From contig OW818665.1 of assembly GCA_942493045.1 (NCBI GenBank), forward strand, positions 682,001-746,000: DNA of 64,000 nucleotides, written 5' to 3'. The translations under genes were made by a program, and so were the position numbers. The notes under the pieces are model-generated. The model ran no database searches and was not told the DNA's origin. It saw only the letters and a program-made list of their open reading frames with translations. This DNA is from Teretinema sp942493045 (lineage in GTDB: Bacteria; Spirochaetota; Spirochaetia; Treponematales; Treponemataceae). Positions 24,437-33,344 of this stretch are shown here, piece after piece (the first letter of the stretch is position 1; each line of letters starts with the position of its first letter).

Positions 24437-26410
24437 TTACATTAAGTGAACCGGGTCAACGTCGACTTCAATGTACAGAGCCGATGAACTGCGGTATTCC
24501 GTCAAGAATTTTTGAACAGCGTTGCGCAGCGGACCCGGTGTACTGCCGCGCAGTAGAATGTGGTGGCGGAAATTTCCGGAGATAATCCCTACCGGACATT
24601 CGGAAGGTCCCAGCAGTTCACAGTCCGCCCCGAGAAGCGGCCCGATTATCTGGGCGGCTCCCGCGGCTCCTTCCCGGGCCATTGCCTCGCTCTTGCTGCG
24701 GAACACCAAGCGTATTAACCGTGAGAAGGGCGGAAAGGAAAGCAGCCGGCGCTGTTCCAGTTCCCGCTCATAAAAGCCTTCCAGGTCACCGAGGCTGGCA
24801 TAATGAATTGCCGGATTTTCCGGGTTCCAGGTTTGAATTATCACTTTACCATCCGGAAAAAAGCGCCCGGCCCGTCCGGCGACCTGAACGATCAGGGCGA
24901 AGGTCCGTTCAGCGGAGCGAAAGTCCGGCATATGCAGTCCGGTATCAGCCAGAGCGATACCGACCAGCTGCACACCCGGGAAATTGAGTCCCTTGGCTAC
25001 CATTTGTGTGCCCAGCAGAATATCGGTTTTTCGTTCCCTGAAGGTATCCAGAGCGTTTTTTAACTCATCTTTACCGGTCAGAACATCGGTATCCACCCGG
25101 CAGACGCTGCATTCCGGAAAAGTACGGCGTACTTCATCTTCAATAAACTCGGTTCCGAAGCCGGAATAACCGACGTCCAGAGAATTGCACTGCGGACAGC
25201 TGGACGGGGGCGGGGTCTGCCACCCGCAGTAATGGCATTTCATCATTCCCTTTTTTTTATGAAAGGTCAGCGGAACGGAGCAGTGGCGGCAGGTCAGGGA
25301 ATAACCACAGGTGTTGCAGCGGAAAAAGTGCGTAAAACCGCGGCGATTCAGGAATAAAATGGTCTGGCGGCCGCGCAGATGGGTTTCGCGAATTTCTTTT
25401 TTTAAGGTGTCTGTCAGGGCGCCGTCGGTATTCCCGAGACGCACCACCTGAATCTCCGGCCGCGCCCCGCCGGAAAGACGGCGGGTCAGGTTGAACCGGC
25501 GGATCTGGCCGGTTTGCATCAGGTGCCAGGCTTCCAGCGAGGGGGTGGCGCTGCCCATAACCAGGGTACAGCCGGCTGTACAGCGTTTCAAGGCTACCTG
25601 CCGGGCATGGTAACGCGGGGTAGTGCCGGACTTGTAGGAACCGTCATGTTCCTCATCAATGATGATCAAGCCGGGATTAGGCAGCGGGGCAAAAACAGCG
25701 CTGCGCGCGCCGACCACTACCCGGGCTTCGCCCCGGCGGATGCGCATCCATTCGGAAAGCCGCCGGCTGGGAGTTAAGCCTGAATGCAGGATTGCGGCCT
25801 GATTTCCAAACCGCCGCTGAACAGCTTCGACTACCTGGTGGGTCAGAGATATTTCCGGAACCAGGTATAGGACATCCCTGCCGGCCTGCAGGGTGGCTTC
25901 TGCGGCTTTAAGAAATACTTCCGTTTTTCCGGTGCCCGTTAGTCCGTACAGATAGGCCGGGCGTGAATCGGTGCCGTCCAACAGGCCGGTTACAGCGACC
26001 TGCTGTTCGTCGGAAAGCTCCAAGTCGGCCTCCGGAAATTCTTCCTCGCCAAGGCTGAATCCGGCTTCACCGGTTTCCCGACGGCCGGAGGGTATCATGG
26101 CGGAGAGGGCTTCACCGGACGAGCACAGATAAAAGGCAGACATCCAGCGGGAGAGTTCTATTTCACGTTGACCAAAAACCGGATTTGAATCGATGCAGCG
26201 CAGACAATTTTTAATTTCTTTTTCGGAGACGGGCAGTCCGGCGGGCAGCATTGCAAGATCCGCGGTCACAAAGCCGGTCAGCTTACGGGAACCGAAGCTG
26301 ACTTCAACCCGTTTGCCGGTTAAGCTGACACCTTCCAGCTCCGGTTTTTTCCGGTAGGTGAACGACTGGGTCAGGGGCAGGTTGAGAATAACCTCAATAT
26401 ACTCAGACAT
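24437..26410 (-). CDS. priA: Primosomal helicase PriA
   Basis: Restarts collapsed replication forks. 657 aa: Walker A GLTGTGKTEVFLKAAE, DEEHDGSYKSG, and the paired-zinc region CNTCGYSLTCRHCSVPL then MKCHYCGWQTPPPSSCPQCNS; helicase motifs V-VI LLGTQMVAKGLNFPGV and QVAGRAGRFFPDGKVIIQ. A little shorter than E. coli PriA at the N-terminal DNA-binding part. ATG 26410 (MSEYIEVILNLPL) is preferred over the upstream in-frame 26428. Overlaps the UDG gene by 8 bp. Confidence 0.92.
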   Translation of the reverse strand: MSEYIEVILNLPLTQSFTYRKKPELEGVSLTGKRVEVSFGSRKLTGFVTADLAMLPAGLPVSEKEIKNCLRCIDSNPVFGQREIELSRWMSAFYLCSSGEALSAMIPSGRRETGEAGFSLGEEEFPEADLELSDEQQVAVTGLLDGTDSRPAYLYGLTGTGKTEVFLKAAEATLQAGRDVLYLVPEISLTHQVVEAVQRRFGNQAAILHSGLTPSRRLSEWMRIRRGEARVVVGARSAVFAPLPNPGLIIIDEEHDGSYKSGTTPRYHARQVALKRCTAGCTLVMGSATPSLEAWHLMQTGQIRRFNLTRRLSGGARPEIQVVRLGNTDGALTDTLKKEIRETHLRGRQTILFLNRRGFTHFFRCNTCGYSLTCRHCSVPLTFHKKKGMMKCHYCGWQTPPPSSCPQCNSLDVGYSGFGTEFIEDEVRRTFPECSVCRVDTDVLTGKDELKNALDTFRERKTDILLGTQMVAKGLNFPGVQLVGIALADTGLHMPDFRSAERTFALIVQVAGRAGRFFPDGKVIIQTWNPENPAIHYASLGDLEGFYERELEQRRLLSFPPFSRLIRLVFRSKSEAMAREGAAGAAQIIGPLLGADCELLGPSECPVGIISGNFRHHILLRGSTPGPLRNAVQKFLTEYRSSSALYIEVDVDPVHLM

Positions 26411-27113
26411 TCCGTTCCAGGTCGTCAAGGCGGGCGCGGAACCGCTTTAAGTCTTCCCAGACCGGTCGTTTCAGGCTGGCGTCAGAAAGCAACTGATCGG
26501 GATGAAAGGTAATCATCGCCGGAACGCTTGAAAGCTCAAAAAAACGGCCGTGCTCTGTTTCAATTTCTCCACCGGAGTCCGTTAACGAGCGGGCAGTCTG
26601 TGAGCCCAGCAGCAGGATCAGGCGCGGCCGGAGCAGCTGCAGCTGACGTTCCAGGAACGGACGGCAGCGGGGCAGTGAATCCTCAAATGCAGTGGTTTCA
26701 GAACGGCATTTGACCACTGTGGTGAGATAACAATTACTGGTGCGGGATAAGTTGATGGCTGAAAGCATTTTATCCAGCAATTGACCGCTTTCTCCGCTGA
26801 AGGGTTGCTCGGCTTCTTCATCGGCGCGGTTCGGCTCAGGGCCTATCACCATAACGGATACCTGATTTGCGGCGTTTTGCGGCCCGCAGCCGGTAAGAGC
26901 CTGGTGTCGAATCTGCGCGCGGGGGCAGAGGGTACAGTGCCGAACCGCGTCCTCCAGCTCGGCTAATGTCGGGCACAGACAGGGTGGCCCGGCTTCTGGA
27001 GGCTCACGGTCGTCCAGAAATCGCGGAATTGGTCTTTGAATGCGTTCGGCGGTGGTGTAGGCCTCAGCGGAAGATAGAAAAGTGTATATAATTGTTTTTT
27101 CAGCGGCTGTCAT
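26403..27113 (-). CDS. Family 4 (iron-sulfur) uracil-DNA glycosylase
   Basis: Removes uracil from DNA. 236 aa: cysteines in VRHCTLCPRAQIRH, then VMVIGPEPNRADEEAEQPFSGESGQLL (the family GExPGxxED loop here varied to GPEPNRADEE, given in part), CYLTTVVKCRS and CRPFLERQLQLLRPRLILLLG, and ITFHPDQLL for the HPS/T motif. The four cluster cysteines expected of family 4 are present. The frame extends to 27185, but ATG 27113 lies 10 bp after a TATAAT box, so the upstream part is promoter. Sits before priA as a DNA repair pair. Confidence 0.85.
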   Translation of the reverse strand: MTAAEKTIIYTFLSSAEAYTTAERIQRPIPRFLDDREPPEAGPPCLCPTLAELEDAVRHCTLCPRAQIRHQALTGCGPQNAANQVSVMVIGPEPNRADEEAEQPFSGESGQLLDKMLSAINLSRTSNCYLTTVVKCRSETTAFEDSLPRCRPFLERQLQLLRPRLILLLGSQTARSLTDSGGEIETEHGRFFELSSVPAMITFHPDQLLSDASLKRPVWEDLKRFRARLDDLERNV

Positions 27114-27123
27114 ATCGCCCCGT

Positions 27124-27151
27124 ATTATACCGTAAAACTCTCTGAATGCAA
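27124..27151 (-). promoter_or_regulatory. Promoter of UDG-priA, near-leaderless
   Basis: Read leftward: TTGCAT (27151-27146), 16 bp, perfect TATAAT (27129-27124). Start near 27117, about 4 nt before ATG 27113. No Shine-Dalgarno. Confidence 0.65.
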
Positions 27152-27178
27152 TACCATAAATCTCCGCTTGATTAGCTC

Positions 27179-27206
27179 TTGCCAATCCCCGTAAACATGT
27201 TACAAT
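27179..27206 (+). promoter_or_regulatory. Promoter of the glycosyltransferase pair
   Basis: TTGCCA at 27179-27184, 16 bp, TACAAT at 27201-27206. Leader of about 26 nt with GAGGG at 27228-27232 before ATG 27239. Confidence 0.6.
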
Positions 27207-27238
27207 AGGTCAGACTACACCATCAATGAGGGTACTGT

Positions 27239-28465
27239 ATGAAAATTGTTATGTTTACTGATGCTTACTGGCCCCGTGTTAACGGTGTGACAGTATCGGT
27301 AGACTCCTTTTCCCGGGCGTTGATCCGTAACGGTCATCAGGTGGTAATAATCTGCTCCTTTTATCCGGAGTCTCAGGCCGTGGAGAGGATGAGCAACCCG
27401 GTGATGGATAAACGTGAAACAGAGGCCGATCCGGTAGTTATCAGGGTGCCATCATACGCCACTCCGATATCCCGCGAAGACCGGGTAGCAAAATTTCATA
27501 AATGGTTTTGGGTTCAAAAACAGCTGAATGTGTTCAATCCGGATTTAATTCATGTGAATTCTGAATTCGTCATCAGTGAATTTGGTTTTTATTATGCAAA
27601 GCTGCATAATATTCCGGCCGTTTATACCTTTCATACCCTCTGGGAAGATTATGCCGCAAATTATATTCCCTTCGTTCCCGAATTCATTTTGCGGTTTATT
27701 GCCCGGCGAATAATCAAACACATGTGCGTCAGGGCCAACGCCATTATAGCTCCCTCAAATCAAATCATCGACGTGATCAAAAAATATAAAATCAAACATC
27801 CGGCTTATCTGCTGCCCACCGGGATCGATCCGACTCTTTTTCACCTCAAACAGGATCATCTGACTGAATTTAAGAATATCATGACCGGCCGGTTTCCGGC
27901 TTTAGCCAACAGGAAAATCCTGATGTTCGCGGGTCGTATCGGCAAGGAAAAAAATGTTTCCTTTTTGCTGCGAATCTTTCCGGCTATCCTTAAGGCCTGT
28001 CCGGACACCGCGCTGCTGCTGGTCGGGAATGGTCCGGATCTTTCCCACTTTATCGACGAAGCTGAAGAACTCGGCATCCAGGACAACGTGGTTTTCAGCG
28101 GTTACCTTGATCGCGGGGATCTGGCCCTGGCCTATGCCATGTCTTCGGTATTTGTTTTCCCTTCGCTTACCGAAACGCAGGGTCTGGTTACCATCGAGGC
28201 TATGCTTTCCGGCATCCCGGTCGTGGCGATTGGGGCGATGGGTACTCTGACCGTGATGGGCGGAGATAACGGCGGCTTCATGGTCAGCAATGACGCTGAG
28301 GAATTTACCGCACGGACTATCGAATTATTGACGAATCAGGAATTGTATAACCAAAAAGCTGCGGAAGCCCTTGCTCATGCCCAAAGCTGGACAATCGATA
28401 CAATGACAGGCCGCCTCGAAAAAATCTACACTAAAACATTGGAAACCTATCATGGCAGACACTGA
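27239..28465 (+). CDS. GT4-family glycosyltransferase, probably diacylglycerol glucosyltransferase
   Basis: 408 aa, GT-B fold. N-terminal MKIVMFTDAYWPRVNGVTVSV and FHTLWEDYAANYIPF are typical of lipid-directed retaining GT4 enzymes such as monoglucosyl-diacylglycerol synthases and PimB/MgtA relatives. Donor site: FAGRIGKEKNVSFLL and FPSLTETQGLVTIEAM (E-x7-E). No membrane helix, but basic amphipathic stretches (FIARRIIKHMCVRAN) could dock to the bilayer. It overlaps the next gene, a GT28 lipid-type enzyme, which supports a two-step glycolipid path. Substrate is inference. Confidence 0.8.
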   Translation: MKIVMFTDAYWPRVNGVTVSVDSFSRALIRNGHQVVIICSFYPESQAVERMSNPVMDKRETEADPVVIRVPSYATPISREDRVAKFHKWFWVQKQLNVFNPDLIHVNSEFVISEFGFYYAKLHNIPAVYTFHTLWEDYAANYIPFVPEFILRFIARRIIKHMCVRANAIIAPSNQIIDVIKKYKIKHPAYLLPTGIDPTLFHLKQDHLTEFKNIMTGRFPALANRKILMFAGRIGKEKNVSFLLRIFPAILKACPDTALLLVGNGPDLSHFIDEAEELGIQDNVVFSGYLDRGDLALAYAMSSVFVFPSLTETQGLVTIEAMLSGIPVVAIGAMGTLTVMGGDNGGFMVSNDAEEFTARTIELLTNQELYNQKAAEALAHAQSWTIDTMTGRLEKIYTKTLETYHGRH

Positions 28466-29621
28466 ACAGCATCAGCAGCGGATCGCTTTTTTATACCTTA
28501 ATACCGGCGGTGGACACATCGCACCGGCCCGGGCCCTGGCCAACTCGATTCAGGAAACGTACGGGAATACCGATAGTACTACCCTGGTGAATGGATTCAG
28601 CGAGAAAATGCATTTCTCGCGCTTTTTCTTCGAAAATGGTTATTCCATGACCTGCAATTACTTTGAGCCGGGCTATGTGTTTTTTTATCAGCTCACTGGT
28701 ACCAGGCTGAGCATTAAAATCGGAAACTATTTTATCTCAGTGCGTGGAGTGCGCCATTTGGAGCGTACCTTCAGGGCTTTAGGTGTCACCAAGGTAGTCT
28801 GCCTGCATGAAGTCTTAATAATGATGGCCCGTGAGGCGATAGACCGGATCAATCCGGCCATACCGCTGATTACGGTGGTTACTGACCCCTTTACGGCTCA
28901 TTCCGTCTGGTTTCATGAAAAGAACATGGAGCTGGTGGTTTTCTCCAGCAAACTGCGCCGCGAGGCCATCGAACGCTACGGCTACAAGAGCGAACAAGTG
29001 CACAGTTTTCCGTTTATTTTATCGCGGGCCTATGAGAAGCCTTATTCCGCCGAGCAACTGCGCGCCGCCCGCGAAAGGCTGGACATACCGCTGGACGCGA
29101 AAGTGATATTGATTGCCGGAGGCGGGGAGGGCCTGAAAAGCGCCGATCGCCTTGTCGCTGAATTTGTGCGCAGAAAACGCCGTGAAATACTGATAGTCGT
29201 CTGCGGCCGTAATAAAATACTGCATCGCCTGGTAACATTACAGGCCAGCCTTTCGGGTATGCAGAATATCCGCGTCTTCAAGTTTGTTTCTTTTATGCCG
29301 GATCTGATAAATATTTCTGACTGTGTAATCACCAAGGCCGGCGCGTCCACTACTATGGAAGTGTTGGCTCTGGGGAAACCGATAATTTTCTCGACCTACA
29401 TCCGCGGGCAGGAACTTGGCAATATGCTCTACGTTGTGTACAACGGTGCCGGCTGGTACATAAAAAAACCGTCCGCCATCATGGATCAGGCACAGCGCCT
29501 GCTGGACGAGGGCGAATTGGCCGAATCCATGCAGAAAAACATCCGCAAGCTCGGCGTGCGTAATGGATTAGATGATTTGACCCGTTTCATTCATGATTTT
29601 AAGAAACCGTACTGTCAGTGA
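28452..29621 (+). CDS. GT28-family (MGDG-synthase-like) glycosyltransferase
   Basis: 389 aa. N-terminal FLYLNTGGGHIAPARALANS matches the GxGGHxxxAxAL start of MGDG synthase and UgtP-type processive diacylglycerol glucosyltransferases. ITVVTDPFTAHSVWFHEKN follows the family TD...H.W pattern, and CVITKAGASTTMEVLALGKPII plus YIRGQELGN form the donor-binding C-terminal domain. 14-bp overlap with the preceding GT4 gene. Together they may make mono- then diglycosyl diacylglycerol, abundant lipids in treponemes. Confidence 0.8.
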   Translation: MADTEQHQQRIAFLYLNTGGGHIAPARALANSIQETYGNTDSTTLVNGFSEKMHFSRFFFENGYSMTCNYFEPGYVFFYQLTGTRLSIKIGNYFISVRGVRHLERTFRALGVTKVVCLHEVLIMMAREAIDRINPAIPLITVVTDPFTAHSVWFHEKNMELVVFSSKLRREAIERYGYKSEQVHSFPFILSRAYEKPYSAEQLRAARERLDIPLDAKVILIAGGGEGLKSADRLVAEFVRRKRREILIVVCGRNKILHRLVTLQASLSGMQNIRVFKFVSFMPDLINISDCVITKAGASTTMEVLALGKPIIFSTYIRGQELGNMLYVVYNGAGWYIKKPSAIMDQAQRLLDEGELAESMQKNIRKLGVRNGLDDLTRFIHDFKKPYCQ

Positions 29622-29630
29622 TTCTCAGCT

Positions 29631-30830
29631 TTACTGATGCGGCTCGGCACCCTCATCGTCCTGTTCGGGGGCGTGAACGGCCCCGCCATAGAGCACCTTC
29701 GGATAAACCGCGATGCCCAGTTTCTTTTCCAGCCGGGAAAGCTGATGCATCTCCCGTTCATCGCCGATGATGGCGTTAATACCCAGTTTTCCGGCCCGTC
29801 CGGTTCGGCCGGCACGGTGTACAAAGAAATCTTCATCGCCGGGAACGTCCAGCTGAATAACGTGGGTGATGCCGGGGATGTCCAATCCTCTGGCGGCCAA
29901 ATCGCTGGTTACCAGTACCGGGCAGCGGCCGCCCCTGAAATCATCCATCGCTTTTTTGCGCTCGGTTTTATCGAGCTTGGCATGTAAGCCGGCACAGGCC
30001 ACCTTTTTAAACTGCAGCTTTGATACAATATGCTCCACTTGGCCGACTATCGCGGTAAAGACCAATGCCCGCTCCGGCTTAACTGCGGCCAAGAGGCTGC
30101 GCAGGGTGTCAATCTTGTCCCGGCCTTCGCTAAAAAAAGCCCAATGGGCGATATTCTTGGTCAAAATATCTTCCGGAGGCAGGTTTATCAGCTTGAGCCG
30201 GTATCCGGCTCCTTCCAGAGGAGGCAACGGAATAAATTGTTCCAACAGCGTGGCATGATAGCGGCCCACTGTAGCCGAACAGGCGGTGTACTGGGCATCC
30301 CGCGGCAGTATACCTAACAATTCCTTCAGGATATCGCGCATTTCAGGAGAGAGCATGCGGTCGGTTTCGTCCAGAATCACCATTCGAATACCGGCTGTTT
30401 TTAATTTTTTGATACGGATGAGTTCCAGGATGCGGGCTGGTCCTCCGACGATAATTGAGGGTTTCTTTTTTAAGGCTTCTGTCTGGCGGCTGATCGGAGC
30501 GCCGCCGATGCACAGCGTAGCCGTGACCGGCAAACCGGAATCCTTGGCCAGGGTCAGAGCCTCGCCTTTGATCTGAGAGGCCAGTTCATGAGTCGGAGCG
30601 ATTATTAGAATTCTGCTGGCGCCTTCGGCCTCAGCGAGGACGCGCCGAAAGGCCGGGAGCAGGTAGCATAATGTTTTACCGGTACCGGTTTCGGAGCGGA
30701 AAATTATATTTTCAGCGTTATAGAGGGCTGGTAGAACCATGGCCTGTACGGCGGAGGGTCGGGTGATGGCGCGGACGGCCAGAGCGGCGCATAATTCGCT
30801 TTCCACTCCTAATTCTTCAAAACTGTTCAT
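29631..30830 (-). CDS. DEAD-box RNA helicase
   Basis: 399 aa. ATP-dependent RNA unwinding. Motifs in order: Q motif region (RPSAVQAMVLP), I FRSETGTGKTLC, Ia PTHELASQI, Ib GGPARILELI, II MVILDETDRML (DETD instead of DEAD), III ACSATV, IV-V LVTSDLAARGLDIPG, VI HRAGRTGRAGK. Minimal two-RecA core without the C-terminal RNA-binding tail of DbpA or CsdA. ATG 30830 sits seven bases after TATCCT, again suggesting a leaderless message; the in-frame start at 30881 would lie in the neighbour. Confidence 0.85.
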   Translation of the reverse strand: MNSFEELGVESELCAALAVRAITRPSAVQAMVLPALYNAENIIFRSETGTGKTLCYLLPAFRRVLAEAEGASRILIIAPTHELASQIKGEALTLAKDSGLPVTATLCIGGAPISRQTEALKKKPSIIVGGPARILELIRIKKLKTAGIRMVILDETDRMLSPEMRDILKELLGILPRDAQYTACSATVGRYHATLLEQFIPLPPLEGAGYRLKLINLPPEDILTKNIAHWAFFSEGRDKIDTLRSLLAAVKPERALVFTAIVGQVEHIVSKLQFKKVACAGLHAKLDKTERKKAMDDFRGGRCPVLVTSDLAARGLDIPGITHVIQLDVPGDEDFFVHRAGRTGRAGKLGINAIIGDEREMHQLSRLEKKLGIAVYPKVLYGGAVHAPEQDDEGAEPHQ

Positions 30831-30860
30831 TAATTCAGGATAGCATATTGACCGGAAAAG

Positions 30861-30869
30861 TGCTATAAT
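30861..30869 (+). promoter_or_regulatory. Extended -10 promoter of glycosyltransferase at 30904
   Basis: TGC-TATAAT without a good -35. Start near 30876 leaves a leader of about 28 nt containing GGGGGA. Because the box overlaps the in-frame ATG at 30868, that ATG cannot be the start of this message. Confidence 0.5.
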
Positions 30870-30903
30870 GCCTGTTACCAAACAGTTCCGGGGGATTTAT
30901 CTT

Positions 30904-32034
30904 TTGAAAATTGGTATTGATACTTTTGGCTGCGAGCATGGCCGGTCCGGTCCCGGATCCTATGTGCTTTCGCTGATGCGCAATATGCCTGAAAACGAAC
31001 ACACCATCAATTTATTCGGTCCGGAAATTGACCGTTATACGTATAATTCTGGATTAAGCGGAGTTTCCTACAGCGGTGTTAATCTCTCCGACAGCCTGCT
31101 CTCAGAACGCTTGTGGCATATTGTAAAGTTTCCGTCGTTTTCCCGACGCCAGGGCTATCAGGCTCTTCTTTTTCCGGCCGGAAGCCGGCTGTTGCCGCTT
31201 TCTTTTGAAATACCATCCATCGTAATGATTCAGGACATTGTAACCGATATGTTCCGGGATTCTGATGACGGCATATTTACCAGCCTGTTAAAGAGCCGGC
31301 TGCGCAAGGTAAACCATATTATCGCGGCCAGTGAATTTATCCGCTCTGATCTGATCAAGCTGAATATCGATCCTGCCAAAATCACTGTGATTTATAATGG
31401 AATCGATACTAATCTATTCTACCCGCGGGAAAATTTAACCGGCGAAGCCGTACTGATCCATCCTTTCTCGATTCGCCGGCCCTATATTATCTACGCCTCA
31501 CGGGTGGCTTACCCATCCAAATGTCATATTGAGCTCATCCACGGCTTTAATCTGTTTAAACAGCAGACCGGCGCTCCGCACCGGCTGGTTTTAGCGGGCG
31601 CCGATGGCGTCAACGCCGAAGTAGTGCACCGTGAAGTGCTAAAATCGCCTTATGCTTCGGATATCCTGTTAACCGGCTATTTCCCGCACCAGAATCTGCC
31701 GGAGCTGTATTCAGCCGCTGACGCCTGTGTTTTTCCATCGGCTGCGGAGGGTGTGGGCCTTCCGGTTCTCGAGGCGATGGCCTGCGGTATCCCGGTGGCC
31801 TGTGCCCGCTCCGGCGCCCTGCCTGAAATCGCCGGTGATGGAGTATTGTATTTCGATCAAACCAACGCTGAGGAGATTGCTTCCTGCATCGCCCGGATTA
31901 TCAGGCAACCTACCGGTTCCACTGATTCGCTGCGGACTGAGCTGGTTGGGAAAGCCCTGGCGCATATTAAAAAATATTCCTGGGATGACTGCGCTAAAGC
32001 GACCCTGTCCTGCATCGAGTCAACAGTTCAATAA
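30904..32034 (+). CDS. GT4-family glycosyltransferase (group 1)
   Basis: 376 aa. N-terminal LKIGIDTFGCEHGRSGPGSY (acceptor domain), HIIAASEFIRSDLIKLN, VIYNGIDTNLFYP, and the donor motif FPSAAEGVGLPVLEAMACGIPV (E-x7-E) are those of the mannosyl/glucosyltransferase clan. Start TTG 30904 is chosen because GGGGGA precedes it and the upstream ATG overlaps the -10 box. Acceptor unknown; a cell-surface glycan or glycolipid is likely. Ends at a bidirectional terminator. Confidence 0.82.
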   Translation: MKIGIDTFGCEHGRSGPGSYVLSLMRNMPENEHTINLFGPEIDRYTYNSGLSGVSYSGVNLSDSLLSERLWHIVKFPSFSRRQGYQALLFPAGSRLLPLSFEIPSIVMIQDIVTDMFRDSDDGIFTSLLKSRLRKVNHIIAASEFIRSDLIKLNIDPAKITVIYNGIDTNLFYPRENLTGEAVLIHPFSIRRPYIIYASRVAYPSKCHIELIHGFNLFKQQTGAPHRLVLAGADGVNAEVVHREVLKSPYASDILLTGYFPHQNLPELYSAADACVFPSAAEGVGLPVLEAMACGIPVACARSGALPEIAGDGVLYFDQTNAEEIASCIARIIRQPTGSTDSLRTELVGKALAHIKKYSWDDCAKATLSCIESTVQ

Positions 32035-32038
32035 AAAA

Positions 32039-32068
32039 AAACCGGATAGTGACTATCCGGTTTTTTTT
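32039..32068. terminator. Bidirectional rho-independent terminator
   Basis: AAACCGGATAGT (32039-32050) pairs with ACTATCCGGTTT (32052-32063), with A-run before and T-run after, so it can stop both the glycosyltransferase and the convergent clpX transcripts. Confidence 0.88.
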
Positions 32069-32099
32069 CTTCAGTAGGTAAGGCCGTGTTTTTAATGCC

Positions 32100-33344
32100 T
32101 TAGGCGCTTTTTTCGCTGACCTGTTCAATTGAGGGCTTGCTGTTTTTCTTTACCACTTCGCGGGTAATCACCACTTTTTTCTGCCCTTCAATCGAAGGAA
32201 TGTCAAACATGATTTCCATCATGAATTTCTCAACTATGGCGCGCAGTCCACGGGCACCGGTATTCTGTTCGATGGCCAGATCGGCAATCGAATCGATGGC
32301 ATCTTCTTCGAAAACCAGTTCAACCTTGTCAATGTCCAGCGAAGCCTGATACTGCTTGATGATGGCGTTGCGCGGCTCGGTCAGAATGCGGCGAAGGTCA
32401 TCGCGGGCCAGTTCGCTTAAGGCTACGGTGATCGGCAGACGTCCGATAAACTCCGGTATCATGCCGAATTTAATCAGGTCATCCGGTCCGAGCTGGTTGT
32501 AAAGTTCTTGCAGATTGCGTTCTTTCTTACGCTTGACGTCGGCTCCGAATCCCACCGGGTGCTGGGCGGTGCGGGTTTCTATCATCTTGTCCAGACCGAC
32601 AAAGGCTCCGCCGCAGATGAACAGGATATTGGAGGTGTCAATCTTGAGCATTTCCTGATTAGGATGTTTTCTTCCGCCCTGGGGAGGAACGGAGGCTACG
32701 GTACCCTCGATAATCTTGAGCAGGGCCTGCTGTACGCCTTCTCCGGACACATCACGGGTAATGGAGATGTTTTCACCCTTGCGGGCGATTTTATCGATTT
32801 CATCAATGTAAATGATTCCTCGTTCGGCTACGGCAATGTTACCACCGGCGTTCTGAATAAGTTTCAATAAAATATTTTCCACATCTTCACCGACATAGCC
32901 GGCTTCAGTAAGTGTGGTAGCGTCGGCTATGGCAAAGGGTACTTTCATCTTGTTGGCCAACGTGCGGGCCAGCAGGGTTTTTCCGGAACCGGTCGGTCCG
33001 ATCAGCAGTACGTTGGATTTTTCAATCAGAACGTCTTCACCGCTTTTCGAGGGATTGGCAATACGCTTGTAGTGGTTGTAAATGGCCACCGAAAGGGTTT
33101 TCTTGGCCAGTTCCTGACCGACAATATATTGATCTAGATAGGCCTTGAGTTCTTTGGGTGTCGGTATATCACCGGTAAATTCGGTCGCGGATTTGCGGTT
33201 TTCTTCGTCCAGGATACCGCGGCAGACATCTACGCAATGATCGCAGATCGAAACACCGGGTCCGTTGACTATCGCCGTGGGGCTTGCCGGCGGTTTTCCG
33301 CAAAAGGAACAAACCTGTTCGCGTTCATTTCTGAGTCTGGCCAT
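32100..33344 (-). CDS. clpX: ATP-dependent Clp protease ATPase ClpX
   Basis: Hexameric unfoldase that feeds ClpP. 414 aa: N-terminal zinc domain with CSFCGKPP and CDHCVDVC, PTPKELKAYLDQYIVGQ, Walker A GPTGSGKTLLARTLA, Walker B IIYIDEIDKIARK, GAFVGLDKMI pore region, IPEFIGRLPI (containing the ClpP-binding IGF-like loop just before) and sensor 2 NTGARGLRAIVE. Start ATG 33344 with AGGAG; the longer open frame reads back into clpP. Overlaps clpP by 20 bp. Confidence 0.95.
   Translation of the reverse strand: MARLRNEREQVCSFCGKPPASPTAIVNGPGVSICDHCVDVCRGILDEENRKSATEFTGDIPTPKELKAYLDQYIVGQELAKKTLSVAIYNHYKRIANPSKSGEDVLIEKSNVLLIGPTGSGKTLLARTLANKMKVPFAIADATTLTEAGYVGEDVENILLKLIQNAGGNIAVAERGIIYIDEIDKIARKGENISITRDVSGEGVQQALLKIIEGTVASVPPQGGRKHPNQEMLKIDTSNILFICGGAFVGLDKMIETRTAQHPVGFGADVKRKKERNLQELYNQLGPDDLIKFGMIPEFIGRLPITVALSELARDDLRRILTEPRNAIIKQYQASLDIDKVELVFEEDAIDSIADLAIEQNTGARGLRAIVEKFMMEIMFDIPSIEGQKKVVITREVVKKNSKPSIEQVSEKSA

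Noticed and set aside
30868..30903. ATG 30868 as start of the GT4 gene
   Set aside because: It overlaps the TATAAT box that should drive the gene; TTG 30904 has a ribosome site and begins the conserved region.
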